From: Vreelandella titanicae BH1
GTDB taxonomy: Bacteria; Pseudomonadota; Gammaproteobacteria; Pseudomonadales; Halomonadaceae
Direction of reading: 5' to 3'
DNA length: 64,000 nt
Assembly (NCBI RefSeq): GCF_000336575.1
Contig: NZ_AOPO01000002.1
Coordinates: forward strand, 6-64,005
Within the stretch, counting starts at the first letter, position 1; each line of letters starts with the position of its first letter. The position numbers were made by a program, and so were the translations under genes. Below are positions 10,537-20,181 of this stretch, one piece after another. Below the pieces are notes generated by a model, which worked only from the letters and a program-made list of their open reading frames with translations, ran no database searches and was not told the origin of the DNA.

Positions 10537-11619
10537 ATGTTACTTCACTTGGCGAATTTTCTGTCGCAGTACCAATCTGATTTTCAGGTAGTCAATTATT
10601 TAACCCTGCGCGTGATTTTAGGCGCTCTCACCTCATTAATGCTCTGCTTATGGCTGGGGCCATGGATGATCCGCAAACTGGTCGAGGGGCAAATCGGTCA
10701 ATCCGTGCGTGACGATGGCCCTCAGTCCCATCTTTCCAAGGCGGGTACCCCGACCATGGGGGGAGCGATGATTCTGTTGGCCATTGCCATGAGTACCTTG
10801 CTATGGGGTGACCTAACCAATCTTTATATTTGGGTGGTGTTAGGCGTCACACTAGGTTTTGGTGCTATCGGCTGGGTCGATGATTACCGCAAAGTAGTGG
10901 AGAAAAATCCGCGTGGCTTACCCGCCCGCTGGAAGTATTTCTGGCAGTCGGTGGTGGGGATTGGGGCGGCAGTGCTGCTTTATTTGACTGCCTCAACGCC
11001 GGTCGAAACCAGCTTGTTAGTGCCAATGTTAAAAGAGGTCGCACTGCCGCTGGGCCTATTCTATATCGTGCTCACCTACTTAGTGATTGTGGGCAGTTCC
11101 AATGCGGTTAATTTGACCGATGGTCTGGATGGCTTGGCAATTATGCCTACGGTACTGGTGGCCATGGGCTTGTCAGTGTTTGCTTATGCCAGCGGTAATA
11201 CCGTGTTTGCCGAGTATTTACATATTCCGTTTATTGCCGGTACCGGTGAGCTGGCGGTTTTTTGTGCCACCATTGCCGGTGCCGGGCTTGGCTTTTTATG
11301 GTTCAACACTTACCCCGCCCAGGTCTTTATGGGCGACGTAGGTGCCTTGGCGTTAGGGGCTGCGTTGGGCGTGGTGGCAGTGATCGTGCGTCAGGAGATC
11401 GTGCTGTTTATTATGGGCGGTATTTTTGTCATGGAGACGGTGTCGGTCATTCTTCAGGTGGGGTCCTATAAGCTTACCGGGCGGCGGATCTTTCGCATGG
11501 CGCCACTGCATCACCACTATGAATTGAAAGGTTGGCCTGAACCGCGGGTAATCGTGCGTTTTTGGATCATTACCGTGGTGCTGGTGCTGCTCGGCCTCGC
11601 AACGCTCAAGGTTCGTTAA
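10537..11619 (+). CDS. mraY: Phospho-MurNAc-pentapeptide transferase MraY
   Basis: A 360-residue polytopic inner-membrane enzyme that transfers phospho-MurNAc-pentapeptide to undecaprenyl phosphate, making lipid I. About ten hydrophobic helices are apparent. Catalytic-region signatures are Gly-Thr-Pro-Thr-Met-Gly-Gly near residue 71, Asp-Asp-Tyr-Arg-Lys near 116, [10 protein letters not shown] near 190 and the His-His-His-Tyr-Glu motif near 325. Length equals that of E. coli MraY (360). It lies 14 bases downstream of murF. Confidence 0.97.
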   Translation: MLLHLANFLSQYQSDFQVVNYLTLRVILGALTSLMLCLWLGPWMIRKLVEGQIGQSVRDDGPQSHLSKAGTPTMGGAMILLAIAMSTLLWGDLTNLYIWVVLGVTLGFGAIGWVDDYRKVVEKNPRGLPARWKYFWQSVVGIGAAVLLYLTASTPVETSLLVPMLKEVALPLGLFYIVLTYLVIVGSSNAVNLTDGLDGLAIMPTVLVAMGLSVFAYASGNTVFAEYLHIPFIAGTGELAVFCATIAGAGLGFLWFNTYPAQVFMGDVGALALGAALGVVAVIVRQEIVLFIMGGIFVMETVSVILQVGSYKLTGRRIFRMAPLHHHYELKGWPEPRVIVRFWIITVVLVLLGLATLKVR

Positions 11620-11688
11620 TGAAAGTTCGTTGATGCAAATGGCCAAGAGTGGATCGACGGGTCGAGAGCATGAGGCGAGAGGAAGCCG

Positions 11689-13080
11689 GTGATGGTTCGA
11701 GTTGCTAAAGGATTAACGCTAGTGGTGGGGCTGGGGCTGTCGGGTCGAGCGATATGCCGCCATTTAAGCCGCTTGAAAGTGCCCTACATGGTAGCGGATA
11801 CACGTGCCGAACCTCCGGGGTTGGATGACTTTAAAGCCGCTCATCCGGATGTTGAAGTTCACTGTGGCCCGTTAACGTCGCTGGATCTGCGTGATGTTGA
11901 AGAGGTAGTGGTTAGCCCTGGTCTTGATCCGAGAATGCCGGGTTTGATAGAGCTGGCGGATCAACTAAACCCGCACACAGGTGAACCGATGGTGGTGGGC
12001 GAGATAGCCCTCTTTGTTCGCGCCGCTAACGCCCCCATCGCCGCTATTACCGGATCCAATGCCAAGTCAACAGTCACTTCGCTGCTGGGAGAAATGGCCG
12101 CTGCTGCCGGTGTTAATGCGGCGGTGGGGGGGAATCTTGGCACCCCTGCGCTGGATCTGTTGACCAGCCATCCCGATGCCGCGCTCTATATCTTAGAGCT
12201 TTCAAGCTTTCAGCTTGAAATGACACCCCATCTGAATGCCAGTTGTGCTGCCTTTCTGAACTTATCCGAAGACCACCTGGATCGCCATGGAGATATGCAC
12301 GGCTATCGCACCGCCAAACAGCGTATTTTTATGGGTGCCGAGCACGCCGTGGTGAATGCCGATGATTCTAACACGTGGCCTGAGTATCCCGTTGACCAAG
12401 TGACTTACTTTACGCAAGCAGCCCCAAAGGGGGGCGAGTGGGGGCTGGCGCTTCACCAGAGCAAATTGACGTTAATGCAGGGCTCCACCCCTTGGTTGGC
12501 TATTGATGAGTTAAAAATGGCCGGCCAGCACAACTATCTCAATGCTTTGGCGGCACTGGCCATGGGGCAAGTGCTGGGCTTTGCGGCTGAGCCCATGTGC
12601 AGCGCGCTGCGGGAATTTAAGGGCTTGGTACACCGCAGCGAAGTGATTGCAGAAATTAACGGCGTCACCTGGGTTAACGACACTAAAGGCACCAATGTTG
12701 GGGCCACGCTGGCGGCGATTAACGGCATTGGCGCGACGCTGGAAGGCCGTTTGATTTTACTCGCGGGCGGGATTGGCAAAGGCGCAGACTTTACCCCGTT
12801 GGCCAAACCCTTAACAGCCTGCGCGCGTCACGTGCTGTTGTTTGGCAGAGATGCTCCGCTACTGGCCGAGGCGCTGCATGGGCACGTAACGACCCAGCAA
12901 GTTGACGATTTAACCCAGGCCATGCAGGCAGCGTTTGAACTCGCCCAGCCGGGTGACTGTGTGCTGCTCTCACCCGCCTGTGCAAGCCTGGATCAATTTG
13001 CCAATTACCCAGCGCGCGGCGAGGCATTTCGTCGCTGGGTGCTGGATAAAGCATCGACTACAGCCGAGGAAGCGCCATGA
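11689..13080 (+). CDS. murD: UDP-MurNAc-L-Ala:D-Glu ligase MurD
   Basis: A 463-residue Mur ligase that adds D-glutamate to UDP-MurNAc-L-Ala. An N-terminal Rossmann-like domain opens with Gly-Leu-Gly-Leu-Ser-Gly. The ATP-binding loop reads Thr-Gly-Ser-Asn-Ala-Lys-Ser-Thr near residue 122, with Ala where most Mur ligases have Gly, and Asn-Asp-Thr-Lys-Gly-Thr-Asn-Val-Gly near 327 stands at the usual Asp-Ser-Lys-Ala-Thr-Asn site. It is about 25 residues longer than E. coli MurD. GTG (11689) or the adjacent ATG (11692) may start it; AGAGGAAG fits either. It overlaps ftsW by four bases. Confidence 0.94.
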   Translation: MMVRVAKGLTLVVGLGLSGRAICRHLSRLKVPYMVADTRAEPPGLDDFKAAHPDVEVHCGPLTSLDLRDVEEVVVSPGLDPRMPGLIELADQLNPHTGEPMVVGEIALFVRAANAPIAAITGSNAKSTVTSLLGEMAAAAGVNAAVGGNLGTPALDLLTSHPDAALYILELSSFQLEMTPHLNASCAAFLNLSEDHLDRHGDMHGYRTAKQRIFMGAEHAVVNADDSNTWPEYPVDQVTYFTQAAPKGGEWGLALHQSKLTLMQGSTPWLAIDELKMAGQHNYLNALAALAMGQVLGFAAEPMCSALREFKGLVHRSEVIAEINGVTWVNDTKGTNVGATLAAINGIGATLEGRLILLAGGIGKGADFTPLAKPLTACARHVLLFGRDAPLLAEALHGHVTTQQVDDLTQAMQAAFELAQPGDCVLLSPACASLDQFANYPARGEAFRRWVLDKASTTAEEAP

Positions 13081-14258
13081 GTCGAATTCAGCGTCTGCGC
13101 GCGGTGCTTACCACTCGGGATCTACCCTGCGACGTGTGGCTCATTGTAGCGGCGGTGGCCTTGGCGGGGTTGGGTTGGGTCATGGTCAGCTCGGCGTCGA
13201 TTGGCTTGCTGGAAGATACCTATCACTACTCACGTCAGCACGGCGTTTTCCTGGTGCTTGCCATCATCGCCTGCGTATTTATGCTCTGTGTGCCGCTTGA
13301 AGTGTGGCGCCAAAACGCAGCGCTAATTCTGCTCGCCACTATTTTTCTATTGGTTTTGGTGCTGATTGTTGGTCAGGAGATCAATGGTAGTAAGCGCTGG
13401 ATAGCGTTGCCGGGGCCCTTGCCGAGTTTGCAGGTCTCTGAATTTGCCAAAGTCGGGCTGATTTTCTATATGGCGGCGTTTATGTCGCGTTTTACCTACG
13501 ATTTGCGTCGTCGAGCGTTCAGCATGTGGCGCCCTCTGGCCGTGCTGGCCGTACCGGTTGGGCTGCTATTTTTAGCACCTGATTTCGGCGGGATGGTGGT
13601 CTTTACCGTCTGCGTGATTGGCATGCTGATGATGTGCGGTGCCTCGCTGGTGCTGCTGGTTGGCAGCGGGCTGCTGCTCGGCTCCGGGGCGGTTGTAATG
13701 GTGTTGATAGAACCCTACCGGCTGGCCCGGTGGACCAGTTTTTTAGACCCCTGGGCCGATCAGTTTGCGACCGGCTACCAGTTAACTCAAGCGTTAATAG
13801 CCTTCGGACGGGGGCACGTCACCGGTACTGGCTTGGGTAACAGTGTGCAAAAACTGCATTACCTGCCCGAAGCGCATACCGACTTTATCTTTGCCGTAAT
13901 CGCTGAAGAGTTGGGCATGATCGGCGCGATTATCGTCGTGCTGTTGTTCACGCTGTTTATTGCCCGCGCTATGTGGATAGGGCGCAAAGCTGAACTGGCA
14001 GGGCATCTATTTGGCGCTTATGTAAGCTACGGCATCGGCTTTGTCGTAGCCGCCCAGGCGTTTATTAACATGGCGGTAAGTTCCGGGCTGTTACCGACTA
14101 AAGGGCTAACGCTGCCGCTGATGAGCTATGGCGGCTCTAGCCTGCTAGTGACAGGTATAATGGTTGGGCTACTGCTGCGCACGGATGCTGAAACACGTCA
14201 TCGCCCCCGGCGCGCGTCCACCCCCTATAAATCGCGCCATGAACCGCGTTTATCGTAA
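13077..14258 (+). CDS. ftsW: Septal peptidoglycan glycosyltransferase FtsW
   Basis: A 393-residue SEDS-family membrane protein with about ten hydrophobic helices that polymerises lipid II at the septum together with FtsI. Recognisable stretches include Gly-Ser-Lys-Arg-Trp-Ile near residue 104, Ser-Glu-Phe-Ala-Lys near 121, the Pro-Glu-Ala-His-Thr-Asp-Phe-Ile-Phe loop near 263 and Pro-Leu-Met-Ser-Tyr-Gly-Gly-Ser-Ser near 346. RodA is the related alternative, but the position between murD and murG identifies FtsW. The start overlaps the murD stop (ATGA). Confidence 0.96.
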   Translation: MSRIQRLRAVLTTRDLPCDVWLIVAAVALAGLGWVMVSSASIGLLEDTYHYSRQHGVFLVLAIIACVFMLCVPLEVWRQNAALILLATIFLLVLVLIVGQEINGSKRWIALPGPLPSLQVSEFAKVGLIFYMAAFMSRFTYDLRRRAFSMWRPLAVLAVPVGLLFLAPDFGGMVVFTVCVIGMLMMCGASLVLLVGSGLLLGSGAVVMVLIEPYRLARWTSFLDPWADQFATGYQLTQALIAFGRGHVTGTGLGNSVQKLHYLPEAHTDFIFAVIAEELGMIGAIIVVLLFTLFIARAMWIGRKAELAGHLFGAYVSYGIGFVVAAQAFINMAVSSGLLPTKGLTLPLMSYGGSSLLVTGIMVGLLLRTDAETRHRPRRASTPYKSRHEPRLS

Positions 14259-14291
14259 CGCTATGCCGCTTGGTGCTACCAGGAGTTTGAT

Positions 14292-15389
14292 GTGACGACT
14301 AACGTTAGCCGACGAGTACTGATTATGGCGGGGGGCACCGGCGGCCACGTGTTCCCAGCCTTGTCACTCGCCAACGCTTTGCAGGCGCAGCAGGTCGACG
14401 TTGAGTGGTTGGGCAGTCCTAGAGGAATTGAAAACCGCCTGGTGCCCGAAGCGGGCATTAAATTACATACAATTGCGATTAGCGGGCTGCGCGGCAATGG
14501 CTTGACGGGCTGGCTAAAAGCACCGCTAAACCTGAGCCGTGCGGTACTGCAGGCGCGTGCGGTTATTCGCGACTTCAAGCCACATGTGGTGGTCGGCTTG
14601 GGTGGCTTTGCCAGTGGTCCTGGCGGGTTAGCCACTTGGCTGACGCGCGTTCCTTTAGTGATCCATGAGCAGAATGCCGTGGCAGGTCTGACCAATCGCG
14701 TGCTGTCGCGACTCGCCAAGCGTACCTATGCCGCTTTCCCCGAGGCCTTTGGTGCGCGTGCCGATGTCATTGGCAATCCAGTGCGTGACGATATCGCCGC
14801 CTTAGGGAATACCCCAAGAGATGCTGAGAGCCTCTCTGCAAGGCCTCTGCGGTTGCTGGTGGTGGGAGGGTCGCTCGGTGCTGTCGCCCTTAACGAGCGC
14901 CTGGCCCCCGCGCTGGCAGCTCTGCCCATTGAGCGTCGCCCCCAGGTGCGCCATCAGGCGGGTAAAAACCGTGAAAAGACCACTGCTGAAAATTATCAGC
15001 AGCACGGCGTGAGCGCCGAGGTTAGCCCCTTTATTGACGATATGGCCGCTGCCTATGAGTGGGCCGACTTAGTGGTGTGTCGCTCAGGCGCCTTGACTGT
15101 CGCGGAGTTGGCTGCCGCGGCCAAGCCAGCGCTGCTAGTGCCGTTTCCTTTTGCCGTTGATGACCATCAGCGGATCAACGCCCAGGTACTCGTCAAGGCG
15201 GGGGCGGCCAAGTGCGTGGTTCAGTCTGAGCTCACCGTTGAGCGGTTAAGTGAATTTTTAAATCAATTGCTCGTCCCAAATACCCTGGCTGCGATGGCGG
15301 CGAATGCACGTCAGGCCGCCCATTTAGACGCCACAAAGCGCTTGGCTGAAGGGTGTTTGGCGATGGTGCCGTTAGGAGACTCTGCGTGA
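14292..15389 (+). CDS. murG: Lipid II synthase MurG (GlcNAc transferase)
   Basis: A 365-residue GT28-family glycosyltransferase that adds GlcNAc to lipid I at the inner face of the inner membrane. The N-terminal [11 protein letters not shown]cine loop at about residues 14-23 is diagnostic; further motifs are His-Glu-Gln-Asn-Ala near 121 and the UDP-GlcNAc-binding region with Cys-Arg-Ser-Gly-Ala near 260. The start is preceded by CAGGAG. The stop overlaps the GTG chosen for murC. Confidence 0.96.
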   Translation: MTTNVSRRVLIMAGGTGGHVFPALSLANALQAQQVDVEWLGSPRGIENRLVPEAGIKLHTIAISGLRGNGLTGWLKAPLNLSRAVLQARAVIRDFKPHVVVGLGGFASGPGGLATWLTRVPLVIHEQNAVAGLTNRVLSRLAKRTYAAFPEAFGARADVIGNPVRDDIAALGNTPRDAESLSARPLRLLVVGGSLGAVALNERLAPALAALPIERRPQVRHQAGKNREKTTAENYQQHGVSAEVSPFIDDMAAAYEWADLVVCRSGALTVAELAAAAKPALLVPFPFAVDDHQRINAQVLVKAGAAKCVVQSELTVERLSEFLNQLLVPNTLAAMAANARQAAHLDATKRLAEGCLAMVPLGDSA

Positions 15390-16852
15390 TCGATTCAGAC
15401 AAAACCATGACACCCTCACGTTCTGCCGCTGGCCCCGGCATGCGCCGAATTCGGCGACTCCATTTTGTCGGCATTGGTGGCGCAGGGATGTGCGGTATTG
15501 CCGAGGTGTTAGCGAATCAAGGTTACACCGTGAGCGGTAGTGATGCGAAAACCTCTTCGGTCGTGGAGCGGCTGCGGCAATGCGGTGTTGGTGTAGCGAT
15601 CGGGCATGCCGAGGCCAATGTCGAGGGCGCTGATGTGGTGGTGGTGTCGAGCGCCATTGATGAAACCAATCCAGAAATACGCTGGGCCCATGAGCACCGC
15701 GTGCCGGTGGTGCGCCGGGCTGAAATGCTCGCTGAACTAATGCGTTTTCGTCACGGTATTGCCGTGGCGGGTACTCATGGTAAAACCACCACGACCAGCT
15801 TGACGGCAACACTGCTGGCTGAAGGGGGGCTCGATCCCACCTTTGTGATTGGTGGCAAGCTGACCAGTGCCGGTGCCAATGCCCGCTTAGGTGAGGGCGA
15901 CTATTTAGTTGCCGAAGCCGATGAGTCCGACGCCTCCTTTTTGCATCTACAGCCGATGGTGTCGGTTGTCACCAATATCGATGCTGACCATATGGCGACC
16001 TATGGCGGCGACTTTGAACGGCTCAAAAGTACCTTTATCGAATTCCTACACAACTTGCCGTTTTATGGCTTGGCTGTGCTGTGTATCGATGACCCCCATG
16101 TGCGCGTGCTGTGTGAACAGGTGAAGCGGCAGTTCGTGACCTATGGGTTTGATAGCGATGCCGATTACCGGATTGTTGATTTTGCCCAGCGTGGCGGTGA
16201 AGTGACGTTCACGGCGCTACGCCCTGGTGGCGCTGCGCCGTTAAATGTCCGTTTGGCTATGCCGGGGCGCCACAATGCTCTAAACGCCATGGCGGCAATT
16301 GTGGTAGCCACCGATGCTGGTGTGAGCGATAGCGCTATTTTGAGCGGTTTGGCAGGTTTTGCCGGTGTTGGTCGCCGTTTTCAGGTGCATGGTCATTTCC
16401 CTGCACCCCAAGGGGGCGGCGATATCATGCTGGTGGATGACTATGGCCACCATCCTCGTGAAGTTGATATGGTCATTCAGGCGATTCGTGCAGGCTGGCC
16501 AGATCGTCGCCTAGTCATGCTTTATCAGCCCCATCGCTATAGCCGTACCCGCGATTTATACGAAGATTTTGTCAGGGTGCTTTCTCAAGTCGATACGCTT
16601 GTGCTGCTTGATGTTTACAGTGCCGGTGAAGCGGTTATTCCTGGTGCCGAAGGAAAAACCTTGGCGGGCTCCATTCGTCAGCGTGGTGACGTCGACCCGC
16701 TATTTGTCGAGCATAAACACGAACTGCCTGCGCTGTTAACCAACGTATTGCGCCCAGGCGATATTTTAATAACCCAGGGTGCCGGTGATGTGGGTGGGAT
16801 CTCCCTGCGCCTGGCCCAGGCACAGCTAGCGATGAACGAGGTGGATCTGTGA
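15386..16852 (+). CDS. murC: UDP-MurNAc:L-alanine ligase MurC
   Basis: A 488-residue Mur ligase catalysing the first amino-acid addition (L-Ala) to UDP-MurNAc. The N-terminal Gly-Ile-Gly-Gly-Ala-Gly-Met loop, the ATP-binding Gly-Thr-His-Gly-Lys-Thr-Thr-Thr near residue 129 and Asp-Asp-Tyr-Gly-His-His-Pro near 351 are all present. The GTG at 15386 was chosen because TAGGAG lies seven bases before it and it forms a GTGA overlap with the murG stop; an ATG seven codons downstream at 15407 is possible. It ends with another GTGA overlap into ddlB. Confidence 0.94.
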   Translation: MIDSDKTMTPSRSAAGPGMRRIRRLHFVGIGGAGMCGIAEVLANQGYTVSGSDAKTSSVVERLRQCGVGVAIGHAEANVEGADVVVVSSAIDETNPEIRWAHEHRVPVVRRAEMLAELMRFRHGIAVAGTHGKTTTTSLTATLLAEGGLDPTFVIGGKLTSAGANARLGEGDYLVAEADESDASFLHLQPMVSVVTNIDADHMATYGGDFERLKSTFIEFLHNLPFYGLAVLCIDDPHVRVLCEQVKRQFVTYGFDSDADYRIVDFAQRGGEVTFTALRPGGAAPLNVRLAMPGRHNALNAMAAIVVATDAGVSDSAILSGLAGFAGVGRRFQVHGHFPAPQGGGDIMLVDDYGHHPREVDMVIQAIRAGWPDRRLVMLYQPHRYSRTRDLYEDFVRVLSQVDTLVLLDVYSAGEAVIPGAEGKTLAGSIRQRGDVDPLFVEHKHELPALLTNVLRPGDILITQGAGDVGGISLRLAQAQLAMNEVDL

Positions 16853-17790
16853 GTGTTGACGTAGCAACTCCCCAGTCTCTTGAAAAAGTCGTTGTCGTTT
16901 ACGGTGGCACCTCTGCTGAACGCGAGGTGTCGCTGAAAAGCGGGTCGGCGGTGCTTGCGGCGCTGCAGCGTAAAGGTGTCAACGCCTGCGGCTATGATCC
17001 CCGCGACAACGGCCTAGTGGGCTTGGAACGACTGGCTCCTTCGCTTGTCTTTGTGGCTCTGCATGGCCGCGGCGGGGAAGACGGCACCCTACAGGGCGCG
17101 CTAGAACTGCTCGACATTCCTTATACCGGCAGCGGGGTGCTTGCTTCGGCCCTGGGGATGGATAAGCAGCGCACCAAGCAGGTATGGAGCGCAGTTGGGC
17201 TACCCACTCCGGAAAGTATTATGTTGGAGGCAACGGCGGAGTGGTCCGCCGTGGTCGAGCAACTTGGCTTGCCGTTGATTGTGAAGCCTGTGCATGAGGG
17301 GTCGACGCTGGGTATTAGCATTGTAAAAAGCCAGGCAGCGCTTGAAGCGGCTTATCACGAGGCGGCCCAGTTCGACGCCCGCGTGATGGCAGAGCGTTTT
17401 GTGGTGGGTGAAGAGTATACCGTTGCGCTGCTAGGTGATCAGGTGCTGCCGGCGATTCGTGTTGAAGTACCGGGTGGTTTCTACGACTACGAGGCCAAAT
17501 ATATCGCTAATACCACCCAGTATCACTTGCCCTGCGGTTTGTCGGCGCAACATGAGGCTGAGCTTGCATTGCTTTGCCAGCAGGCGTTTGCCGCTATCGG
17601 TGGAGTCGGCTGGGGCCGGGTTGATGTCATGCGTGATAGTGAAGGGCGTTTTTGGCTGTTGGAAGTCAATACGGTGCCAGGTATGACCGATCATAGTTTG
17701 GTACCTCAAGCGGCGGCTCATGCGGGCATTAGCTTTGATGATCTAGTGTTACGAATACTCAATACCGCAGGCGAGCAGTTCACAGCATGA
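16849..17790 (+). CDS. ddlB: D-alanine--D-alanine ligase
   Basis: A 313-residue ATP-grasp ligase that makes the D-Ala-D-Ala used by MurF. Signatures are [11 protein letters not shown] near residue 18, His-Gly-Arg-Gly-Gly-Glu-Asp-Gly near 73, Pro-Val-His-Glu-Gly-Ser near 147 and [10 protein letters not shown] near 271. The start is a GTG overlapping the murC stop. Position between murC and ftsQ marks it as the DdlB paralogue. Length matches E. coli DdlB (306). Confidence 0.96.
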   Translation: MSVDVATPQSLEKVVVVYGGTSAEREVSLKSGSAVLAALQRKGVNACGYDPRDNGLVGLERLAPSLVFVALHGRGGEDGTLQGALELLDIPYTGSGVLASALGMDKQRTKQVWSAVGLPTPESIMLEATAEWSAVVEQLGLPLIVKPVHEGSTLGISIVKSQAALEAAYHEAAQFDARVMAERFVVGEEYTVALLGDQVLPAIRVEVPGGFYDYEAKYIANTTQYHLPCGLSAQHEAELALLCQQAFAAIGGVGWGRVDVMRDSEGRFWLLEVNTVPGMTDHSLVPQAAAHAGISFDDLVLRILNTAGEQFTA

Positions 17791-17830
17791 GTAATGACCT
17801 GTTTAAAAGCGCCTTTTTAAAAAGTGCCTT

Positions 17831-18544
17831 ATGAAAAAGCGTAACGCTTGGTTGGGAATTCTCCTGCTGGCGCTACTTATGGGAGCTGGCGGGCGGGCGC
17901 TTTGGCTGTGGCTGGATCGTCCTATTGAACGTGTGTCTATTCGCGGTGAATGGGAGTACGTCAGCGCTGACTACCTGCGTACTCAGTTGGCGCCCCTGGT
18001 GGTTGATGCCACCTGGTTATCAGCTGATTTGGGTGAATTACGCGACCGTGCACTGCAAGTGGGTTGGTTAAACGAAGTGCGCATTTCCCGTGAGTGGCCG
18101 AATGCACTGGTGTTTGAGCTGGTTGAACAGCAGCCTGTCGCACGCTGGAATGATGACTTCTTGCTTAACCCTGAAGGTGAGCCTTTCGCTTTTGCGCCAT
18201 TATCACCACCTGCAGGTTTACCCGATCTCGCTGGCCCTGCTGGAAGCAGTGAAGAAGTGCTGGATTATTACCACCGGTTAAAACTTCACTTTGAACAGTT
18301 ATCGTTGAATCTTACTCAACTTCGTTTAGAGCCGCGCGGTGCCTGGCGGCTACAATTAAACGATGGCGCTTGGGTGATGTTAGGTCGGCGTCAGCATGAA
18401 GTGCGCTTAGCACGATTGTCGGCTTCATGGCAGCGTGAGTTGTCGTCTCTTGGCGATCAGATTCGTTATATTGACCTGCGCTACCCTAACGGTGTTGCTG
18501 TTGCTTGGCATGGAGAAAGTGAATTTACGGTGCAAGATGAGTAG
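17831..18544 (+). CDS. ftsQ: Cell division protein FtsQ
   Basis: A 237-residue bitopic division protein. A short cytoplasmic tail (Lys-Lys-Arg) leads to one transmembrane helix (about 7-28), a POTRA domain (about 34-100, beginning Ile-Glu-Arg-Val-Ser-Ile-Arg-Gly) and the beta domain that contacts FtsB. It nucleates the FtsQLB complex. The protein is somewhat shorter than E. coli FtsQ (276), mostly in the N-terminal cytoplasmic part. No clear ribosome-binding site precedes the ATG; the 40-base gap after ddlB is A/T-rich with a TTTTTAAAAA palindrome. Confidence 0.93.
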   Translation: MKKRNAWLGILLLALLMGAGGRALWLWLDRPIERVSIRGEWEYVSADYLRTQLAPLVVDATWLSADLGELRDRALQVGWLNEVRISREWPNALVFELVEQQPVARWNDDFLLNPEGEPFAFAPLSPPAGLPDLAGPAGSSEEVLDYYHRLKLHFEQLSLNLTQLRLEPRGAWRLQLNDGAWVMLGRRQHEVRLARLSASWQRELSSLGDQIRYIDLRYPNGVAVAWHGESEFTVQDE

Positions 18545-18857
18545 CTCTTCTATTACTTGATGCAAATAAGGTGTAAAAGTGAGTGGTTGCCATCGTTGAA
18601 AAAGCCAGTAATCGGCTTTAAATTGCTACCCAAGCCTATTATTGTGGATTTGTACTAGTCGTATTGCGACTATTGTTTCTATACTATGGGCCAGAAGCGG
18701 GTTAAATAGTTTTTAATTTCGACTATTGGTACTTAGCGATTGTCTGAAAAGCAGCACTGATTATTTTGGGTAGCACGCTTTCAATGTTAAGCGTTAGATT
18801 AAGCGCCACCCTATTTATATTTATTTTTAACAATGACGCAAGGAGATTTCCCGACTC
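18545..18857 (+). promoter_or_regulatory. AT-rich ftsQ-ftsA intergenic region with repeats
   Basis: The largest gap inside the dcw cluster. No convincing coding frame is seen. It holds a GC-poor stretch, an AAAGCC/GGCTTT palindrome (18601-18606 with 18614-18619), a perfect TAGTCG/CGACTA palindrome with a 5-base loop (18656-18672), and a direct repeat of CGACTATTG at 18667 and 18720. ftsA has AAGGAGA before its ATG. The region probably holds promoters or a leader that set ftsA-ftsZ levels independently of the mur genes. Confidence 0.5.
18596..18624 (+). promoter_or_regulatory. ftsAp: Possible ftsA-ftsZ promoter
   Basis: TTGAAA (18596-18601) is followed after 17 bases by TAAATT (18619-18624). 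The -35 matches consensus at five of six positions and the -10 at four. The AAAGCC/GGCTTT palindrome spans the spacer, so a regulator could bind there. Pattern evidence only. Confidence 0.35.
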
Positions 18858-20147
18858 ATGGCAGGCTCACCCAACGCATCCAATATGGTGGTCGGGCTGG
18901 ACATTGGAACGTCCAAGGTCGTCGCGATAGTCGGTCAACCTACCGACGACGGCGGAATTGAAATTGCAGGTATTGGTTCGCATCCTTCGCGTGGCATGAA
19001 GCGTGGCGTAGTGATCAATATTGAATCGACTGTGCAGTCTATCCAGCGCGCCGTTGAAGAAGCGGAATTAATGGCCGGTTGTGATATTCACTCGGTATAC
19101 GTTGGCGTGGCAGGCAGCCATATCAGTTCAATGAACTCGGATGGCGTTGTCGCTATTAAAGAGCGTGAGGTAACGCCCTCCGATATTGAACGTGTGATTG
19201 ACTCCGCGCGGGCGCGTGCCATCTCTGAAGGCCAGCGAGTGCTGCATGTGCTGCCCCAAGAGTTCTCGATTGATGCCCAGGGGGGCATTCGTGAACCGCT
19301 TGGCATGTCCGGTGTGCGCTTGGAAGCACAGGTGCACTTAGTGACAGCCGCATTAAACGCGGTGCAGAATATTGAGAAGTGTGTGCGCCGTTGCGGTCTT
19401 GAAGTTGATGCTATTATCTTAGAGCAGCTCGCCTCTAGTATGGCCGTGCTGACTGAAGATGAGCGTGAACTGGGCGTCTGTATGGTCGACATTGGTGGTG
19501 GAACCACCGATATGGCTATTTTCAGCGAAGGCGCCATACGCCATACGGCGGTGATTCCTATCGCCGGGGATCAAGTCACTAACGATATCGCCATGGCGTT
19601 GCGAACACCCACGCAGCACGCTGAAGAGATCAAAGTTAAATACGCTTGCGCGCTAACCCATTTAGCCGCCAGCGATGAAATGATTAAAGTACCTAGCGTA
19701 GGTGATCGTCCAGCGCGTGATCTATCGCGCCAAGCGCTTGCTGAAGTGGTAGAACCACGCTACGAAGAGCTATTTACGCTAGTGAGAGACGAATTGCGCC
19801 GTAGTGGCTATGAAGACATGGTGGCTGCTGGGATAGTGCTTACCGGCGGTACCTCGCGCATGGAAGGGGTTAGCGAATTGGCAGAAGAGATTTTCCATAT
19901 GCCCGTTCGTATCGCATGTCCGCAGAATGTAAGAGGTTTGGCGGACGTCGTTTGTAATCCCATTTATGCGACGGGCGTTGGTCTGCTGCATTATGCCTTG
20001 CAGGAAACGCGTCATGGGCAAGGTCTAAGAAGCCACGGGGGAGTGGTTGCAGCCCATAAGGGCCGTAACGAGCTTGCCCGGCGTGATATCAAGGAAGACC
20101 ATTCGGCGCTGGCAAGAATTAAAGGCTGGTTCAAAGGAAATTTCTGA
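18858..20147 (+). CDS. ftsA: Cell division protein FtsA
   Basis: A 429-residue actin-family ATPase that tethers FtsZ to the inner membrane and recruits the divisome. The phosphate-1 loop Gly-Leu-Asp-Ile-Gly-Thr-Ser-Lys is near residue 13, Asp-Ile-Gly-Gly-Gly-Thr-Thr-Asp near 212 and Leu-Thr-Gly-Gly-Thr near 330. The C-terminal amphipathic membrane-targeting helix is visible as [12 protein letters not shown]. AAGGAGA precedes the ATG. It ends 34 bases before ftsZ. Length is close to E. coli FtsA (420). Confidence 0.97.
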   Translation: MAGSPNASNMVVGLDIGTSKVVAIVGQPTDDGGIEIAGIGSHPSRGMKRGVVINIESTVQSIQRAVEEAELMAGCDIHSVYVGVAGSHISSMNSDGVVAIKEREVTPSDIERVIDSARARAISEGQRVLHVLPQEFSIDAQGGIREPLGMSGVRLEAQVHLVTAALNAVQNIEKCVRRCGLEVDAIILEQLASSMAVLTEDERELGVCMVDIGGGTTDMAIFSEGAIRHTAVIPIAGDQVTNDIAMALRTPTQHAEEIKVKYACALTHLAASDEMIKVPSVGDRPARDLSRQALAEVVEPRYEELFTLVRDELRRSGYEDMVAAGIVLTGGTSRMEGVSELAEEIFHMPVRIACPQNVRGLADVVCNPIYATGVGLLHYALQETRHGQGLRSHGGVVAAHKGRNELARRDIKEDHSALARIKGWFKGNF

Positions 20148-20181
20148 CAGGGCCGCAAGCGCGGTTCAGGAGACGGGGCTT

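Noticed and set aside
20047..20181. Upstream extension of ftsZ inside ftsA
   Set aside because: The internal ATG at 20182 has a good AGGAG and the standard FtsZ N-terminus; the extension is out-of-frame ftsA sequence.
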